Origin: Methanobacteriota archaeon
Lineage (GTDB): Archaea; Thermoplasmatota; Poseidoniia; Poseidoniales; Poseidoniaceae
NCBI GenBank assembly: GCA_002715725.1
Contig: PAZU01000002.1
Span: forward strand, 1 to 37,160
Length of the DNA: 37,160 nucleotides
Direction: 5' to 3'
Shown here: in pieces, positions 1 through 8,180 of the stretch
Position numbering within the stretch: the first letter of the stretch is position 1
How the letters are laid out: every line of letters begins with the position of its first letter
Notes under the pieces: model-generated
Databases searched by the model: none
What the model was told of the DNA's origin: nothing
Seen by the model: the letters and a program-made list of their open reading frames with translations, nothing else
Made by a program: the position numbers and the translations under genes

Positions 1-1756
1 TTGGCTCAAGCATGTTGTTATCCTTCAAGTTGGATAGTAACCATGTCTTGACCCCTTCATCAGCACACATTGCTGCATTGTCTGCAGGTACAGAAACTCC
101 AGCAGCGCTAGCAGCATCTCTAAGTGCATCTAGTGATGGATGAACGATCAGGTAGGTGTTCTTCATGTTACGACCATCTAGTACAGCCTGCTCAACAAGT
201 GAGCTGAGTTTGAGGTTCTCTTCTAGTGGTGCAGGAGATACATACTTTCCATTCTCCAACTTGAATTGGCTCTTTACACGGCCTGTGATAGATAGGTATC
301 CGTCAACCATCTTTCCAAGGTCACCTGTTCTGAATCCACCATCTTCAGTCATTACTTCAGCAGTAGCTTCTGGAAGGTTCCAGTATCCTTGCATGATGTT
401 TGGACCGTATACGATGATTTCTCCTTCGTCAGGCCTGTCAGGGTCATCCCAAGCGCTAGTGTCGATTTCGACACGAACACCGTTCGCAGGCATACCAACA
501 GAGTTCAGACGGGACATTCCTTTGCCCATCCAACCGTTAGCAGCAACTAGAGGGCTGGTCTCAGTGAGTCCATATCCTTCATAGCAGTTGAAACCGACTT
601 TCTGAACGAATGAAGCAACGTCAGGGGATAATGCAGCAGCACCGGACATACAGAATCTGATGTTCCCACCGAATCTAGCACGGACCTTTGCCCAAACCAA
701 CTTGTCCCACAACTTGTCAAAGAAGCCTTTAGGTGCAACAGCGTCACACTGTACGCCAGCCTTTGCGATTCTCTTTTCTGCAGACTTCTGAGCCTTGCCA
801 ACGAAGACTTTCTTCAGACCTGTTGCGCTCTCGAATTGACTGTTAACACGGTCATAGAACTTGTTCCAAACACGAGGAACAGCCAGTAGTGCAGCAGGCT
901 TGATTTCAATACACTCGTCTGCAATCTTTGTTAGGTCAGAGATTAGGTTGATGTGAACTCCCATTCTAAGCATCCAGTGCAGATCGAAGGTAGAACCGAA
1001 AGAGTGTGCCCATGGTAAGAACGCAGCGTTCTTGTCACCAGGGAACAACTCGAATACACCTTGTACACACAGTACGTTGGATAGAGTGTTCCAGTTGGAT
1101 AGCATTACACCCTTAGGGTTACCAGTGGTCCCCGATGTGTAAATTAGAGTAGATAGGGCGCTAGGGTCATCAGCGATTTCTGCTAAGTCTTCACCTGCTC
1201 TACCGGTTTGAACAAGTTCGGTCCATGAGCGGACTTGAACTCCTTCAGGTGGTAATTTGTTAGCTGGGTCATCACCTAGTAGGATAACTCCAGATGCAGG
1301 CCATCCGTCCGCTGGAAGAGCGTCGCACAACTTGTCAAGAACCTCGGTGTTTGCAACTGCAACTACCTTAGGAGTAGAATCTGCAAGGATGTAAGCCCAG
1401 TCCTTTCCATGCTGGTGAGTGTACATTGCAGTGTATGCAGCACCTAGTGCGTTTGCACCATATGATAGCGCAGCCCACTCAACAGAGTTGTCGATAATGA
1501 TTGCAACACGGTCGCCCTTTTCGACGCCAATGTCTCTCAATCCCTTTCCTACAGCAGTAGCAAGGTCACCAAATTCGTTGTATGTGAGGTGAACTCTAGC
1601 CATTCCTGGTGCAGGGATGTATCCGATACATGGAGCATCACTAAACATTTCCTGGCTTACCATTAGCATCTGGTATAATGTTCGAGGGTCATCGCCTTCC
1701 GGCTTTTCCCATTGTCTATCTGAAGGCTGTCTTGGCCAAGCTTGTTCTTTCGCCAT
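1..1756 (-). CDS. AMP-forming long-chain acyl-CoA synthetase (C-terminus off the left edge)
   Basis: Activates a fatty acid with ATP to an acyl-adenylate and transfers it to CoA, probably at the inner face of the membrane. The ORF track misses it because the frame stays open to base 1; I translated it by hand. It starts at ATG 1756 (MAKEQAWPRQ) and gives 585 codons without a stop. Adenylate-forming motifs appear in order: TLIYTSGTTGNPKG near residue 205, the YGxTE-type motif EGYGLTETSP near 393, and FRTGDLG then ITGRVKSQFKLENGKYVSP near 460-490, which resembles the long-chain (FAA/LACS) branch. Family members usually have 600-650 residues, so perhaps 20-60 residues are missing, including the C-terminal catalytic lysine region. 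It lies 23 bases downstream of the uracil-DNA glycosylase gene and is probably co-transcribed with it. Chain-length preference cannot be read from the sequence. Confidence 0.93.
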   Translation of the reverse strand, partial: MAKEQAWPRQPSDRQWEKPEGDDPRTLYQMLMVSQEMFSDAPCIGYIPAPGMARVHLTYNEFGDLATAVGKGLRDIGVEKGDRVAIIIDNSVEWAALSYGANALGAAYTAMYTHQHGKDWAYILADSTPKVVAVANTEVLDKLCDALPADGWPASGVILLGDDPANKLPPEGVQVRSWTELVQTGRAGEDLAEIADDPSALSTLIYTSGTTGNPKGVMLSNWNTLSNVLCVQGVFELFPGDKNAAFLPWAHSFGSTFDLHWMLRMGVHINLISDLTKIADECIEIKPAALLAVPRVWNKFYDRVNSQFESATGLKKVFVGKAQKSAEKRIAKAGVQCDAVAPKGFFDKLWDKLVWAKVRARFGGNIRFCMSGAAALSPDVASFVQKVGFNCYEGYGLTETSPLVAANGWMGKGMSRLNSVGMPANGVRVEIDTSAWDDPDRPDEGEIIVYGPNIMQGYWNLPEATAEVMTEDGGFRTGDLGKMVDGYLSITGRVKSQFKLENGKYVSPAPLEENLKLSSLVEQAVLDGRNMKNTYLIVHPSLDALRDAASAAGVSVPADNAAMCADEGVKTWLLSNLKDNNMLEP

Positions 1757-1779
1757 GGCTTCATCAGATTCGGTATTTG

Positions 1780-2508
1780 TTATGAATGCTCTCCCAACAA
1801 AACTTTCCGAACATTGGCACGCCAATCAGCACCATCATTGCGATTTGCAAGTGGTGATGCAGGGGAAGGATGCCAACAGGTAGTAATCTCGACATCTAAG
1901 CCTTTTAGGGCTAGCAGTGCTCGCTTTTCAGCATATTTGCCTACGCCAATTACCCTACTTATTCCCATTTTTTTAACTACTTCTCTAAGGTGGTCATCAC
2001 ATGCTTTAAGCAACTTTTTGACAGCATTTCCACTGATTTTGTCAGGTGTGATATTTTTCCCGGTTTCTCCAAGTAATAGTAATGGGCAATGATTGACTAA
2101 AAACACGTGTTTGTGAATTTCTTCAGGAGTATTCCAAATATCTTGTAGAAGCCCCCATAGGCGAGTACCACTGATCTCTTGGCGCTCGAAATCTAGTCCT
2201 TCGATAGGACGTTTAGGGTGTCTTCCTTCAGGGTTGGTAAATTCTCCAGTAATGTTTAGGAATTCTTTGGCGATTTTAGTCGCCCCAAAAGGAACTCCGC
2301 ATTGTGCCATTCCATATGGTCCCGGATTCATCCCCAGTAGCAATGTTTTGGCACCAAGATTAGAATATTGAGAAAGGTATGATTCATGATATTCCCATGC
2401 ATAATTCAGCGGATTTGTAACATGCGCAAGGGATGTTTGACGTAGTATTGATTTAGTGAGAGAGTCGCATTTGTCGGACAATTTCTTAGCCGATTCTATG
2501 ACTCCCAT
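1780..2508 (-). CDS. Uracil-DNA glycosylase, SMUG1-like (UDG family 3)
   Basis: Removes uracil, and in known SMUG1 enzymes some oxidised pyrimidines, from DNA to start base-excision repair. The protein carries the SMUG1 active-site block LLLGMNPGPYGMAQCGVPFG (N of GMNPG is the family's catalytic-loop residue), the central VNHCPLLLL stretch, and the C-terminal HPSPASPLANRN loop with the conserved histidine that contacts the base and DNA. Length (about 242 aa) fits the family. The ORF track starts at a GTG (2520); I prefer the ATG at 2508 (MGVIESAKKL), but both are possible. It is divergent from HMG-CoA synthase and is followed after 23 bases by the acyl-CoA synthetase, a pairing with no obvious functional link. 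SMUG1 is best known from animals and some bacteria, so presence here may reflect transfer (inference). Confidence 0.88.
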   Translation of the reverse strand: MGVIESAKKLSDKCDSLTKSILRQTSLAHVTNPLNYAWEYHESYLSQYSNLGAKTLLLGMNPGPYGMAQCGVPFGATKIAKEFLNITGEFTNPEGRHPKRPIEGLDFERQEISGTRLWGLLQDIWNTPEEIHKHVFLVNHCPLLLLGETGKNITPDKISGNAVKKLLKACDDHLREVVKKMGISRVIGVGKYAEKRALLALKGLDVEITTCWHPSPASPLANRNDGADWRANVRKVLLGEHS

Positions 2509-2600
2509 ATGTTGCTTCACAAGGGTTATGGTGAAAAATCAGTCGATTGGAACGGTGTAGTTCACAACACCTACTTCGACTCGTAAATTGACGCATACGC

Positions 2601-2609
2601 CTAAATACA
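2601..2609 (+). promoter_or_regulatory. TATA-like box for HMG-CoA synthase
   Basis: The sequence CTAAATACA is centred about 26 bases before the ATG at 2631. In archaea the TATA box lies about 25-28 bases before the transcription start, so transcription would begin at or next to the ATG and give a leaderless mRNA. This favours ATG 2631 over the TTG at 2628 used in the ORF track. Confidence 0.5.
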
Positions 2610-2630
2610 CTTGTTGGCGGACTGAAGTTG

Positions 2631-4181
2631 ATGGGAACTAAGGTCGGAATCGACGATATGGCTCTCCATTTTCCAAGATTATACATGGATATGGAGGACT
2701 TCGCTGAAATGCGAGGAGCCGATTACGGTAAATTGAACAAGGGGCTAGGTCTTGCAGCAATGGCAATACCTGATGTTCATGAAGATACAGCAACAATGGG
2801 CGCAAATGCAGTTTGCAGATTGATTGATAGAAATGGAATCGATCCTAGGAAAATTGGTCGAATATACCTCGGAACCGAATCAGCACTGGATGGCGCTAAG
2901 CCTACTGCGACATACATCGTTGACATGCTTACTCACCGCTATGGAGAGCGCTTCGGAGAAGATTGCTTTAGAGGCTGTGACGTGGTAGACATGACATTCG
3001 CATGTATTGGAGCCGTTGATGCTCTACACAATACTCTAGATTGGGTTGCAAGAGGTGGAGAAGAAGAAGACCGTATGGGAATTGTTGTTTTCTCTGACAA
3101 TGCAAAGTACGATTTAGAATCCTCTGGTGAATATACTCAAGGTGCAGGAGGTGGAGCGCTTCTAGTTCGACATAATCCTCGTCTAATCGTTGTGCCAGAC
3201 CGCTGGGGTGTTTCGACAACACCAGTTCACGATTTCTTCAAACCAAGAAGAGAAGTTTCAATTCAAAGCGTGATTAACCACGTTCTGCAACTAGCAGCTG
3301 AAGCAGGTGCTACAATTAGGGATGGTATGGCAGAAGCGATGATTAAGCATCTTCCAGAATCTACGGTGCGTCGCTTAGGAATATTCGCACACGGTGAAGA
3401 GAACGTGAAAGTTCACCGCGATGAGCCGGTTTTTGACGGGCAATTCTCTAACCGGTGTTACCGTGAAGCGGTTAAACAAGCATTCACTCATTTCTCTGAG
3501 AAGGCGATTGCTCAGAACCGTTTTGACCCAGAGATGGACGTCATCCTAACCGAGCAGTGGGCTAGAATCATTATGCACTTACCATATGCATTCCAAGCAA
3601 AGAGAATGTTTCCCGATGTATTCCGTCACGACAGGCAGCATCTCGAATCTTGGAAACATGTAGAATCAGAAATAGGTACTATGCCAGAAGAGTCTGACTT
3701 TGAAACCATAGATGAGTGGGAGAAAGCAATGGACGGATACCGTCGTGCCGTCTCTAAGACCGAGTCATTCAAGCAATTCGTTGAAGATAGAATTGAGAAG
3801 GGACAGAGAGCCTCTTCTCTGATTGGAAATCAGTACACAGGCTCAATTTTCCTTGCACTTATGTCAACTTTCGAAGCGGACTATGAGGAGAATGCAAACC
3901 TCGACAATGTTACTTTCGGACTATGTGGGTACGGCTCCGGTGCTAAGGCAAAAGTGTTTGAGGCTGAAGTCCAACCTACTTGGAGAGAAATTGCAAGTCG
4001 CTGGAACTTATTCGAGAGACTTGAAGGCCGAATTGCAATCGATCGTGTTACTTACGAGGCACTTCACAAAGGTTTGGCAAAGGAATCAGTTATCACTCCT
4101 AAGGGCGAGTTCGCACTTGTAGAAGTTGGCGATGAAGGCGTCGAAGAAGGAATGCGAACCTATGCTTGGGTTGGCGAATAA
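2631..4181 (+). CDS. Hydroxymethylglutaryl-CoA synthase
   Basis: Condenses acetyl-CoA with acetoacetyl-CoA to HMG-CoA, the first committed step of the mevalonate route to archaeal isoprenoid lipids. The thiolase-fold catalytic triad is visible: Glu in GTESALD (residue 83 from the ATG), the acyl-accepting Cys in MTFACIGAVDAL (125), and His in MHLPYAFQAKRM (316). GEYTQGAGGGALLV, PVFDGQFSNRCY and CGYGSGAKAKVF are further HMGS landmarks. At 516 aa it is longer than Staphylococcus MvaS (about 390 aa); the extra length lies mainly between residues 200 and 265 and around 330-380. I use ATG 2631 because of the TATA-box spacing. Its stop codon directly touches the stop codon of the convergent radical SAM gene, with no base between them. 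Confidence 0.93.
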   Translation: MGTKVGIDDMALHFPRLYMDMEDFAEMRGADYGKLNKGLGLAAMAIPDVHEDTATMGANAVCRLIDRNGIDPRKIGRIYLGTESALDGAKPTATYIVDMLTHRYGERFGEDCFRGCDVVDMTFACIGAVDALHNTLDWVARGGEEEDRMGIVVFSDNAKYDLESSGEYTQGAGGGALLVRHNPRLIVVPDRWGVSTTPVHDFFKPRREVSIQSVINHVLQLAAEAGATIRDGMAEAMIKHLPESTVRRLGIFAHGEENVKVHRDEPVFDGQFSNRCYREAVKQAFTHFSEKAIAQNRFDPEMDVILTEQWARIIMHLPYAFQAKRMFPDVFRHDRQHLESWKHVESEIGTMPEESDFETIDEWEKAMDGYRRAVSKTESFKQFVEDRIEKGQRASSLIGNQYTGSIFLALMSTFEADYEENANLDNVTFGLCGYGSGAKAKVFEAEVQPTWREIASRWNLFERLEGRIAIDRVTYEALHKGLAKESVITPKGEFALVEVGDEGVEEGMRTYAWVGE

Positions 4182-5912
4182 TCAGGATAAAATCTGTGAG
4201 ATATCTACTATCTCAGGAATCTGAACACCTGCTGAACTGAACCACTGGTCGATATCTTCTAGAGTTCGCCCCTTGGAAATTGCCTTCGCTCTAGTACCGA
4301 TAAGATTCCAAGCACCTTTTGCAGAGATTCCAGGAATTGCTGCGAGTTGTTTTTCACTCGCAGTTCGCCAATCTAATCCTGTTTCAATTCCTGTAATCGA
4401 GCGAGCACCATGTCCTGTCACCATGATGTTGCTGTACGATTCTAGAGGTGCAAGGTAATTCATACCAACCAAGATCGGATATGCTCCAATTTGGCGACCA
4501 AATGTAATTCCTGCTTTACCGTGAATTTCATGAGAGCGAGCTTCCGGCTCAAGGTGTCTAGGAAGTCGAGTTCTTCCTTCATGAGATTCCCACCAAACAT
4601 CATTCAGTATTGTCCCTGAAGGTAGCATTTCTTCCAGCAAAGGTCCATCGAACTCTTCGCGAACGGTTGTCTTGAAAGACTTGAAATCATCATCATCAAT
4701 TTCTTGGAAACCTTTGCCTTCAACTTGACGAATATTGACTCTGCGTATCATATGTCCTTCATTCTTCAATTCATTTAGTAGTTTGATATTGATGTCGTAA
4801 GTTGCACTGGTTTCGCCATTTAATCCGGCTATGAAATTCAGTCCTGGCAACAGTTTAGGTAGTCCTCTCTCGCCCCGAATTCTACCATGCTTATTCACTA
4901 ATCTAATAGCAGCTTTCAATTGCTTAGAATCACAATTTAACCAGTTGGCTTCATGCACTTCAGGGTCTGCAGATTCTAGGCCAAAAGAAAGCACTGCTCC
5001 GTCAGATAGAGTTTCTACAAGGGTCTTCGTAATCTCATCAGACTCTTCCAGATGCTCTGCTATAATCGATGGGTTGCCATTGTCTGTGTGAAGTATTCCT
5101 AGACGCTCATCTTCTCTAAGGCCGTGCAATAATTTTGCAATCGGTTCAGGATTAGGCCGAGGGTATTCCATGTCAACTACACCTTCTGCCATGTAGGTGT
5201 AAGTGTCAGTCATTCCACCTAGTCGTACATGTTTCACGCCCATGTCATGGGCTATTGATACCTCTTTGATGATGTCTTCAGGAGTACGCCAAATCGGAAC
5301 ACCTTTCTTTGGTTCAATACAGAATTTACATCCTCTTTTGAAGCGAACACAGCCTTGGTAGACTTCGACTTCGTATGTAAGGGGGCCTTCTAAATCCGGA
5401 TTTTGAGTTACAGCCTTGGAACGTGCGCCTGCTTGAGCCCAAGCAGTCCACTGTTCAGCAGTTCTACGCTTGTGCTTCCATTCATTATTAGATAGGAAAT
5501 ATGCTAGAGTTGCATCGGTATCCTGTAATGCAAGGAACATGTTTTGTCGAAGTGGACTCCATCCTTGATGCCTCCACCCTCTAATCGCCCATCCACCACA
5601 AAGGATTGGAGTATTACCTGGTGTACCTGAGATTACCCCTTTGGTTTCACGTAGTGAAATTGGAGTTCCTCTGAGATATTTACCCGGAACAATCGCTCCA
5701 GCTAAGACGACTACTCCAAGACGATTTTCGAGAGATGGTGGATTGATTCGATAGGAATCAATGGGACAGTATTGGTAAGGAATTCCTCTTTCTTCCAAGA
5801 CTCCACAGATGTAGCGAATATGGAATCCGACATACGGAGGTACACCGAACGCAGCAGGCTCATCTTCGTAGCCATCGATGATGAGCCAGGAGGCAACTCC
5901 GGACTCACTCAT
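4182..5912 (-). CDS. Radical SAM protein with C-terminal helix-hairpin-helix (COG1031-like)
   Basis: Probably binds a 4Fe-4S cluster and S-adenosylmethionine to start radical chemistry; its substrate is unknown. The N-terminal about 170 residues look like a Rossmann-type domain of the kind preceding many radical SAM cores (LIIDGYEDEPAAFGVPP, then ILCGGWAIRGWR). The putative cluster motif is GCVRFKRGCKFCIEP with Cys 188, 195 and 198, a C-x6-C-x2-C spacing instead of the usual C-x3-C-x2-C. Following strands such as HVRLGGMTDTYTY, LSFGLESADPEVHEANW and LPGLNFIAGLNGET fit the TIM barrel. Near 512-545, QLAAIPGISAKGAWNLIGTRAKA looks like a helix-hairpin-helix, suggesting a nucleic-acid partner. I assign it to the conserved archaeal COG1031 type from memory. 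It lies 9 bases after csl4-RRM in the same run, hinting at RNA-related work. Confidence 0.82.
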   Translation of the reverse strand: MSESGVASWLIIDGYEDEPAAFGVPPYVGFHIRYICGVLEERGIPYQYCPIDSYRINPPSLENRLGVVVLAGAIVPGKYLRGTPISLRETKGVISGTPGNTPILCGGWAIRGWRHQGWSPLRQNMFLALQDTDATLAYFLSNNEWKHKRRTAEQWTAWAQAGARSKAVTQNPDLEGPLTYEVEVYQGCVRFKRGCKFCIEPKKGVPIWRTPEDIIKEVSIAHDMGVKHVRLGGMTDTYTYMAEGVVDMEYPRPNPEPIAKLLHGLREDERLGILHTDNGNPSIIAEHLEESDEITKTLVETLSDGAVLSFGLESADPEVHEANWLNCDSKQLKAAIRLVNKHGRIRGERGLPKLLPGLNFIAGLNGETSATYDINIKLLNELKNEGHMIRRVNIRQVEGKGFQEIDDDDFKSFKTTVREEFDGPLLEEMLPSGTILNDVWWESHEGRTRLPRHLEPEARSHEIHGKAGITFGRQIGAYPILVGMNYLAPLESYSNIMVTGHGARSITGIETGLDWRTASEKQLAAIPGISAKGAWNLIGTRAKAISKGRTLEDIDQWFSSAGVQIPEIVDISQILS

Positions 5913-5921
5913 TTTCCCACC

Positions 5922-7313
5922 TCATTCCTTTCTAGGTCGGCGTTTTTTCTTCTTGGCGTCTTCTTCCTCTTCAGCAAGAGCACGCAATTCACGTGAAGAT
6001 TTACCGCCAGGCTTGCCACCAGAATTTCCTTTCCTGTCACGGTTTTGAGGCTTGGAGACATCTACCTTGATATTGCGCCCCATAAAGTCAGTACCGTTGA
6101 GTTTACCAACCACTTCTTCACCCTTTGATTCAGGTTGAATAGTTACGAAAGCGAATGCTTTCTTGCGGCCGGACCTGTCGGTAGCCCACTGGACGTGAAC
6201 TTTGTCACAATGGTCCTTGAAGAGTGCTGACAAGTCATCTTCACTAGCCTTGAATGGTAAGTTTCCAACATACAGCCTAGCACCTTCTGGGCGCGCTCGC
6301 TTAGGCTTCTCATCTCTTGGAGCATCTGCGTCTCTAACGCCGATTCTACGCCCCTTGATTTTCTGACCATCGAGATCTGCAATTGCTGCATCAGCCATGT
6401 TCTTTGATTCGAATGTGATGAAACCGAAACCTCTGAGGTTACCAGCATCATCTCTCATCAATGCGAAATCAGTGATTTTACCGTGCTTCTTGAACATTGC
6501 ACGAACATCGTCTTCTTCGATATCTCTGGAAAGTCCGCCAACGAATAGTCTGCATCCTGGTGCTGCCTTTTGTCTGCGGCCACGGCCGCCACCTTGACCA
6601 CCTTCACCTTCGAATCGGAAGTAGGTGCGCTCGCGCCCATCTTCTCGAATATCCTCTGCGATGTATGTAGCGCGTCCTGCACTTCCCTTTGCAAACAATG
6701 CTTCGGCTTCACCGCTCCAGCGTTTGCCTGCACCATTTAGAGCAGCCTTTCCAGACTCTCCGCCAAAATCATCAGCAAGAGCACGGAATGAACGTTCTCC
6801 ATTTGTTCTACAGACAACGTTCCAATCTCCTTCTTTCTCGGCTTCATATGTGTCTCCACATGAAGGGCACAGAGCCCATAGAACCCCGCAATCATCATCC
6901 TCACGCATGTCTATGCGAATTACATTAGCTGCTTCGATAACCTTCGCTCGTACGATATCTCTACGGCGTAGGCCGTCAGCAGTGTTGTGTAGGAATCTGT
7001 CAGTGATTTTTGTGACATGGAATTGAGCGTATTCTTGGTCTGCCATAACCGAGCGGTTAGGTTTACCTTCAACGCTGATGATTCTAATTTCTCCGGATTT
7101 TTCATTGAGTTTGACAACTTCTCCAATCACTGTGTCGCCGACTTGAACACGCAACATTTCGTTGTATGTGTGGACACTAACCACGCCATCAATTTCACTG
7201 ACAACGCCGGTCAATAGTGCGATTAGGTTGCCGTTTTCTTCAACTGTGCCCTGTCCAGGGCTTTTCTTATCTGCAGATCCAACTACAGTTCCGGGGGTGA
7301 CGATTGTCGCCAT
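5922..7313 (-). CDS. Exosome Csl4-like protein fused to two RRM domains
   Basis: The N-terminus matches archaeal Csl4, the RNA-binding cap subunit of the exosome: VTPGTVVGSADKKSPGQGTVEENGNLIALLTG (seen at residues 5-36), followed by an S1-like barrel (about 55-135). A zinc-ribbon region follows with CPSC (149, 152) and VVC (168), but the fourth ligand position is Asn171 (CRTNGERSF), so the ribbon is incomplete. After a Gly/Arg linker (235-250) come two RNA-recognition motifs: RRM1 (255-327) with RNP2 RLFVGGL and RNP1 RGFGFITF, and RRM2 (346-419) with RNP2 RLYVGNL and RNP1-like KKAFAFVTI. The tail is basic and charged (KKKKRRPRKE). Ordinary archaeal Csl4 is about 180-200 aa, so this 463-aa form is a fusion. 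The gene follows the METTL5-like methylase in the same run. Role inferred: recruits RNA to the exosome with added specificity. Confidence 0.88.
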   Translation of the reverse strand: MATIVTPGTVVGSADKKSPGQGTVEENGNLIALLTGVVSEIDGVVSVHTYNEMLRVQVGDTVIGEVVKLNEKSGEIRIISVEGKPNRSVMADQEYAQFHVTKITDRFLHNTADGLRRRDIVRAKVIEAANVIRIDMREDDDCGVLWALCPSCGDTYEAEKEGDWNVVCRTNGERSFRALADDFGGESGKAALNGAGKRWSGEAEALFAKGSAGRATYIAEDIREDGRERTYFRFEGEGGQGGGRGRRQKAAPGCRLFVGGLSRDIEEDDVRAMFKKHGKITDFALMRDDAGNLRGFGFITFESKNMADAAIADLDGQKIKGRRIGVRDADAPRDEKPKRARPEGARLYVGNLPFKASEDDLSALFKDHCDKVHVQWATDRSGRKKAFAFVTIQPESKGEEVVGKLNGTDFMGRNIKVDVSKPQNRDRKGNSGGKPGGKSSRELRALAEEEEDAKKKKRRPRKE

Positions 7314-7337
7314 ATTTTCACGCTCATGTTTTGGGAA

Positions 7338-7352
7338 TCACCCTACGGGTGA
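7338..7352 (-). promoter_or_regulatory. Intergenic hairpin with CCC-GTA-GGG core upstream of csl4-RRM
   Basis: On the minus (sense) strand the sequence reads TCACCC-GTA-GGGTGA, a perfect 6-bp stem with a GTA loop, 24-39 bases before the Csl4-RRM start codon. The surrounding 86-base intergenic stretch (7314-7399) has no clear TATA box at the expected distance. The same core occurs twice at 18795-18861. It could be an mRNA processing, termination or translational control element; the sequence does not decide between these. Confidence 0.4.
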
Positions 7353-7399
7353 CGGGAAGGGGATAGTTGAGGCGAGGGCTACTTGCTTTTGAACCCCTC

Positions 7400-7957
7400 T
7401 CATCGAGTGAAGCGCCAACATTTGATGGCAGTTGCACCCATTCTTGAGGAATGGTGCTGGTAGGTTGCCGGCATTCTAAACTCTCCTTCAAGGATAACTT
7501 CCCCCTCTGGCAGATGGGTTGCTGCAGCACTATGCATCATGTGAACAATAGGTGCACACTGTATTGCTGCATCGATAAAAACACGGTCAGCACCATGGGT
7601 CTGAACGCCCCAAGGTGGGTTGGAAATCACAATATCAACTTCGGGAAGTTCTACCTCACCAACTCTACCGATTATTGTTTTACCAAGTTTTTCACATAGA
7701 GCTGCGGCTTCTTTGTCACATTCGACAAATGTTACTTCTGCTCCCAGTAGTTGTGCTCCATGACCAAGAATACCATTTCCTGCTCCTAAATCTAGTACAG
7801 TTTTGCCATTTAATCCGTCATGAGCATCAATTCGAGATAGCCACATAGCCGCTAAATCGCCTTCTGTTTGATACTGTTCTAAATCTACGCTATTACATGG
7901 ATGTGTAGGTAACTTCGATAGAGAAATCGCCAGATGGCGAAGTTTCACTTTAATCAC
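7400..7957 (-). CDS. METTL5-like RNA N6-adenine methyltransferase (COG2263 type)
   Basis: Class I SAM-dependent methyltransferase, probably modifying an adenine in 16S rRNA as METTL5 does for 18S rRNA. The family signature LEQYQTEGDLAAMWL (about residues 27-41) precedes the SAM loop VLDLGAGNGILG (54-65), the acidic ribose ligand region FVECDKEA, and the N6-adenine motif ISNPPWG (111-117), where NPPF/NPPW is typical. At 185 aa it is near family length. Start: the ORF track uses TTG 7960; the GTG at 7957 overlaps the TGA of the preceding zinc-ribbon gene as GTGA and indicates translational coupling, so I chose it. Its neighbours, the zinc-ribbon gene and csl4-RRM, support an RNA-processing setting. 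The exact target base is inference. Confidence 0.85.
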   Translation of the reverse strand: MIKVKLRHLAISLSKLPTHPCNSVDLEQYQTEGDLAAMWLSRIDAHDGLNGKTVLDLGAGNGILGHGAQLLGAEVTFVECDKEAAALCEKLGKTIIGRVGEVELPEVDIVISNPPWGVQTHGADRVFIDAAIQCAPIVHMMHSAAATHLPEGEVILEGEFRMPATYQHHSSRMGATAIKCWRFTR

Positions 7958-8142
7958 CAACGTTGTTGGTTTTGTTGCTGACCGTAATTTGCCTGCTGCA
8001 TTTGTTGCATCTGGAATCTAATGGCCTCTGCTTCCATACGCAATCTGGCAATTAACTCTTGACTAGGCTGCTGGCTTCCACAAAATCGGCAGAATCTTGT
8101 TCCATCAGCTAGCATTTGTCCGCAGGTTGTACAGAATGCCAT
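7954..8142 (-). CDS. Small zinc-ribbon protein with Gln-rich tail
   Basis: A 62-residue protein starting at ATG 8142 (MAFCTTCGQM); the track's TTG start at 8184 would add 14 residues with no conserved look and would overlap the upstream stop. Two CxxC pairs, CTTC and CRFC, form one zinc ribbon of the type found as a stand-alone or N-terminal module in many archaeal proteins. The rest is a short helix rich in Gln and Met (RFQMQQMQQANYGQQQNQQ). It is co-transcribed with the unknown gene upstream, and its stop overlaps the methyltransferase start (GTGA). The partner is unknown; an RNA or protein adaptor role is possible, but nothing in the sequence proves it. Confidence 0.7.
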   Translation of the reverse strand: MAFCTTCGQMLADGTRFCRFCGSQQPSQELIARLRMEAEAIRFQMQQMQQANYGQQQNQQRW

Positions 8143-8180
8143 ATTTATCCCAATCCTAACTCGTCCTTGAACCCTCGCAT

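Noticed and set aside
156-584. 142-aa plus-strand ORF at the left edge
   Set aside because: It is antisense to the acyl-CoA synthetase, whose motifs read through this region without interruption on the minus strand.
2554-2571. GGTGT...ACACC inverted repeat between the glycosylase and HMG-CoA synthase genes
   Set aside because: The stem is only 5 bp with an 8-base loop, appears once, and could be chance; not enough to call an operator.
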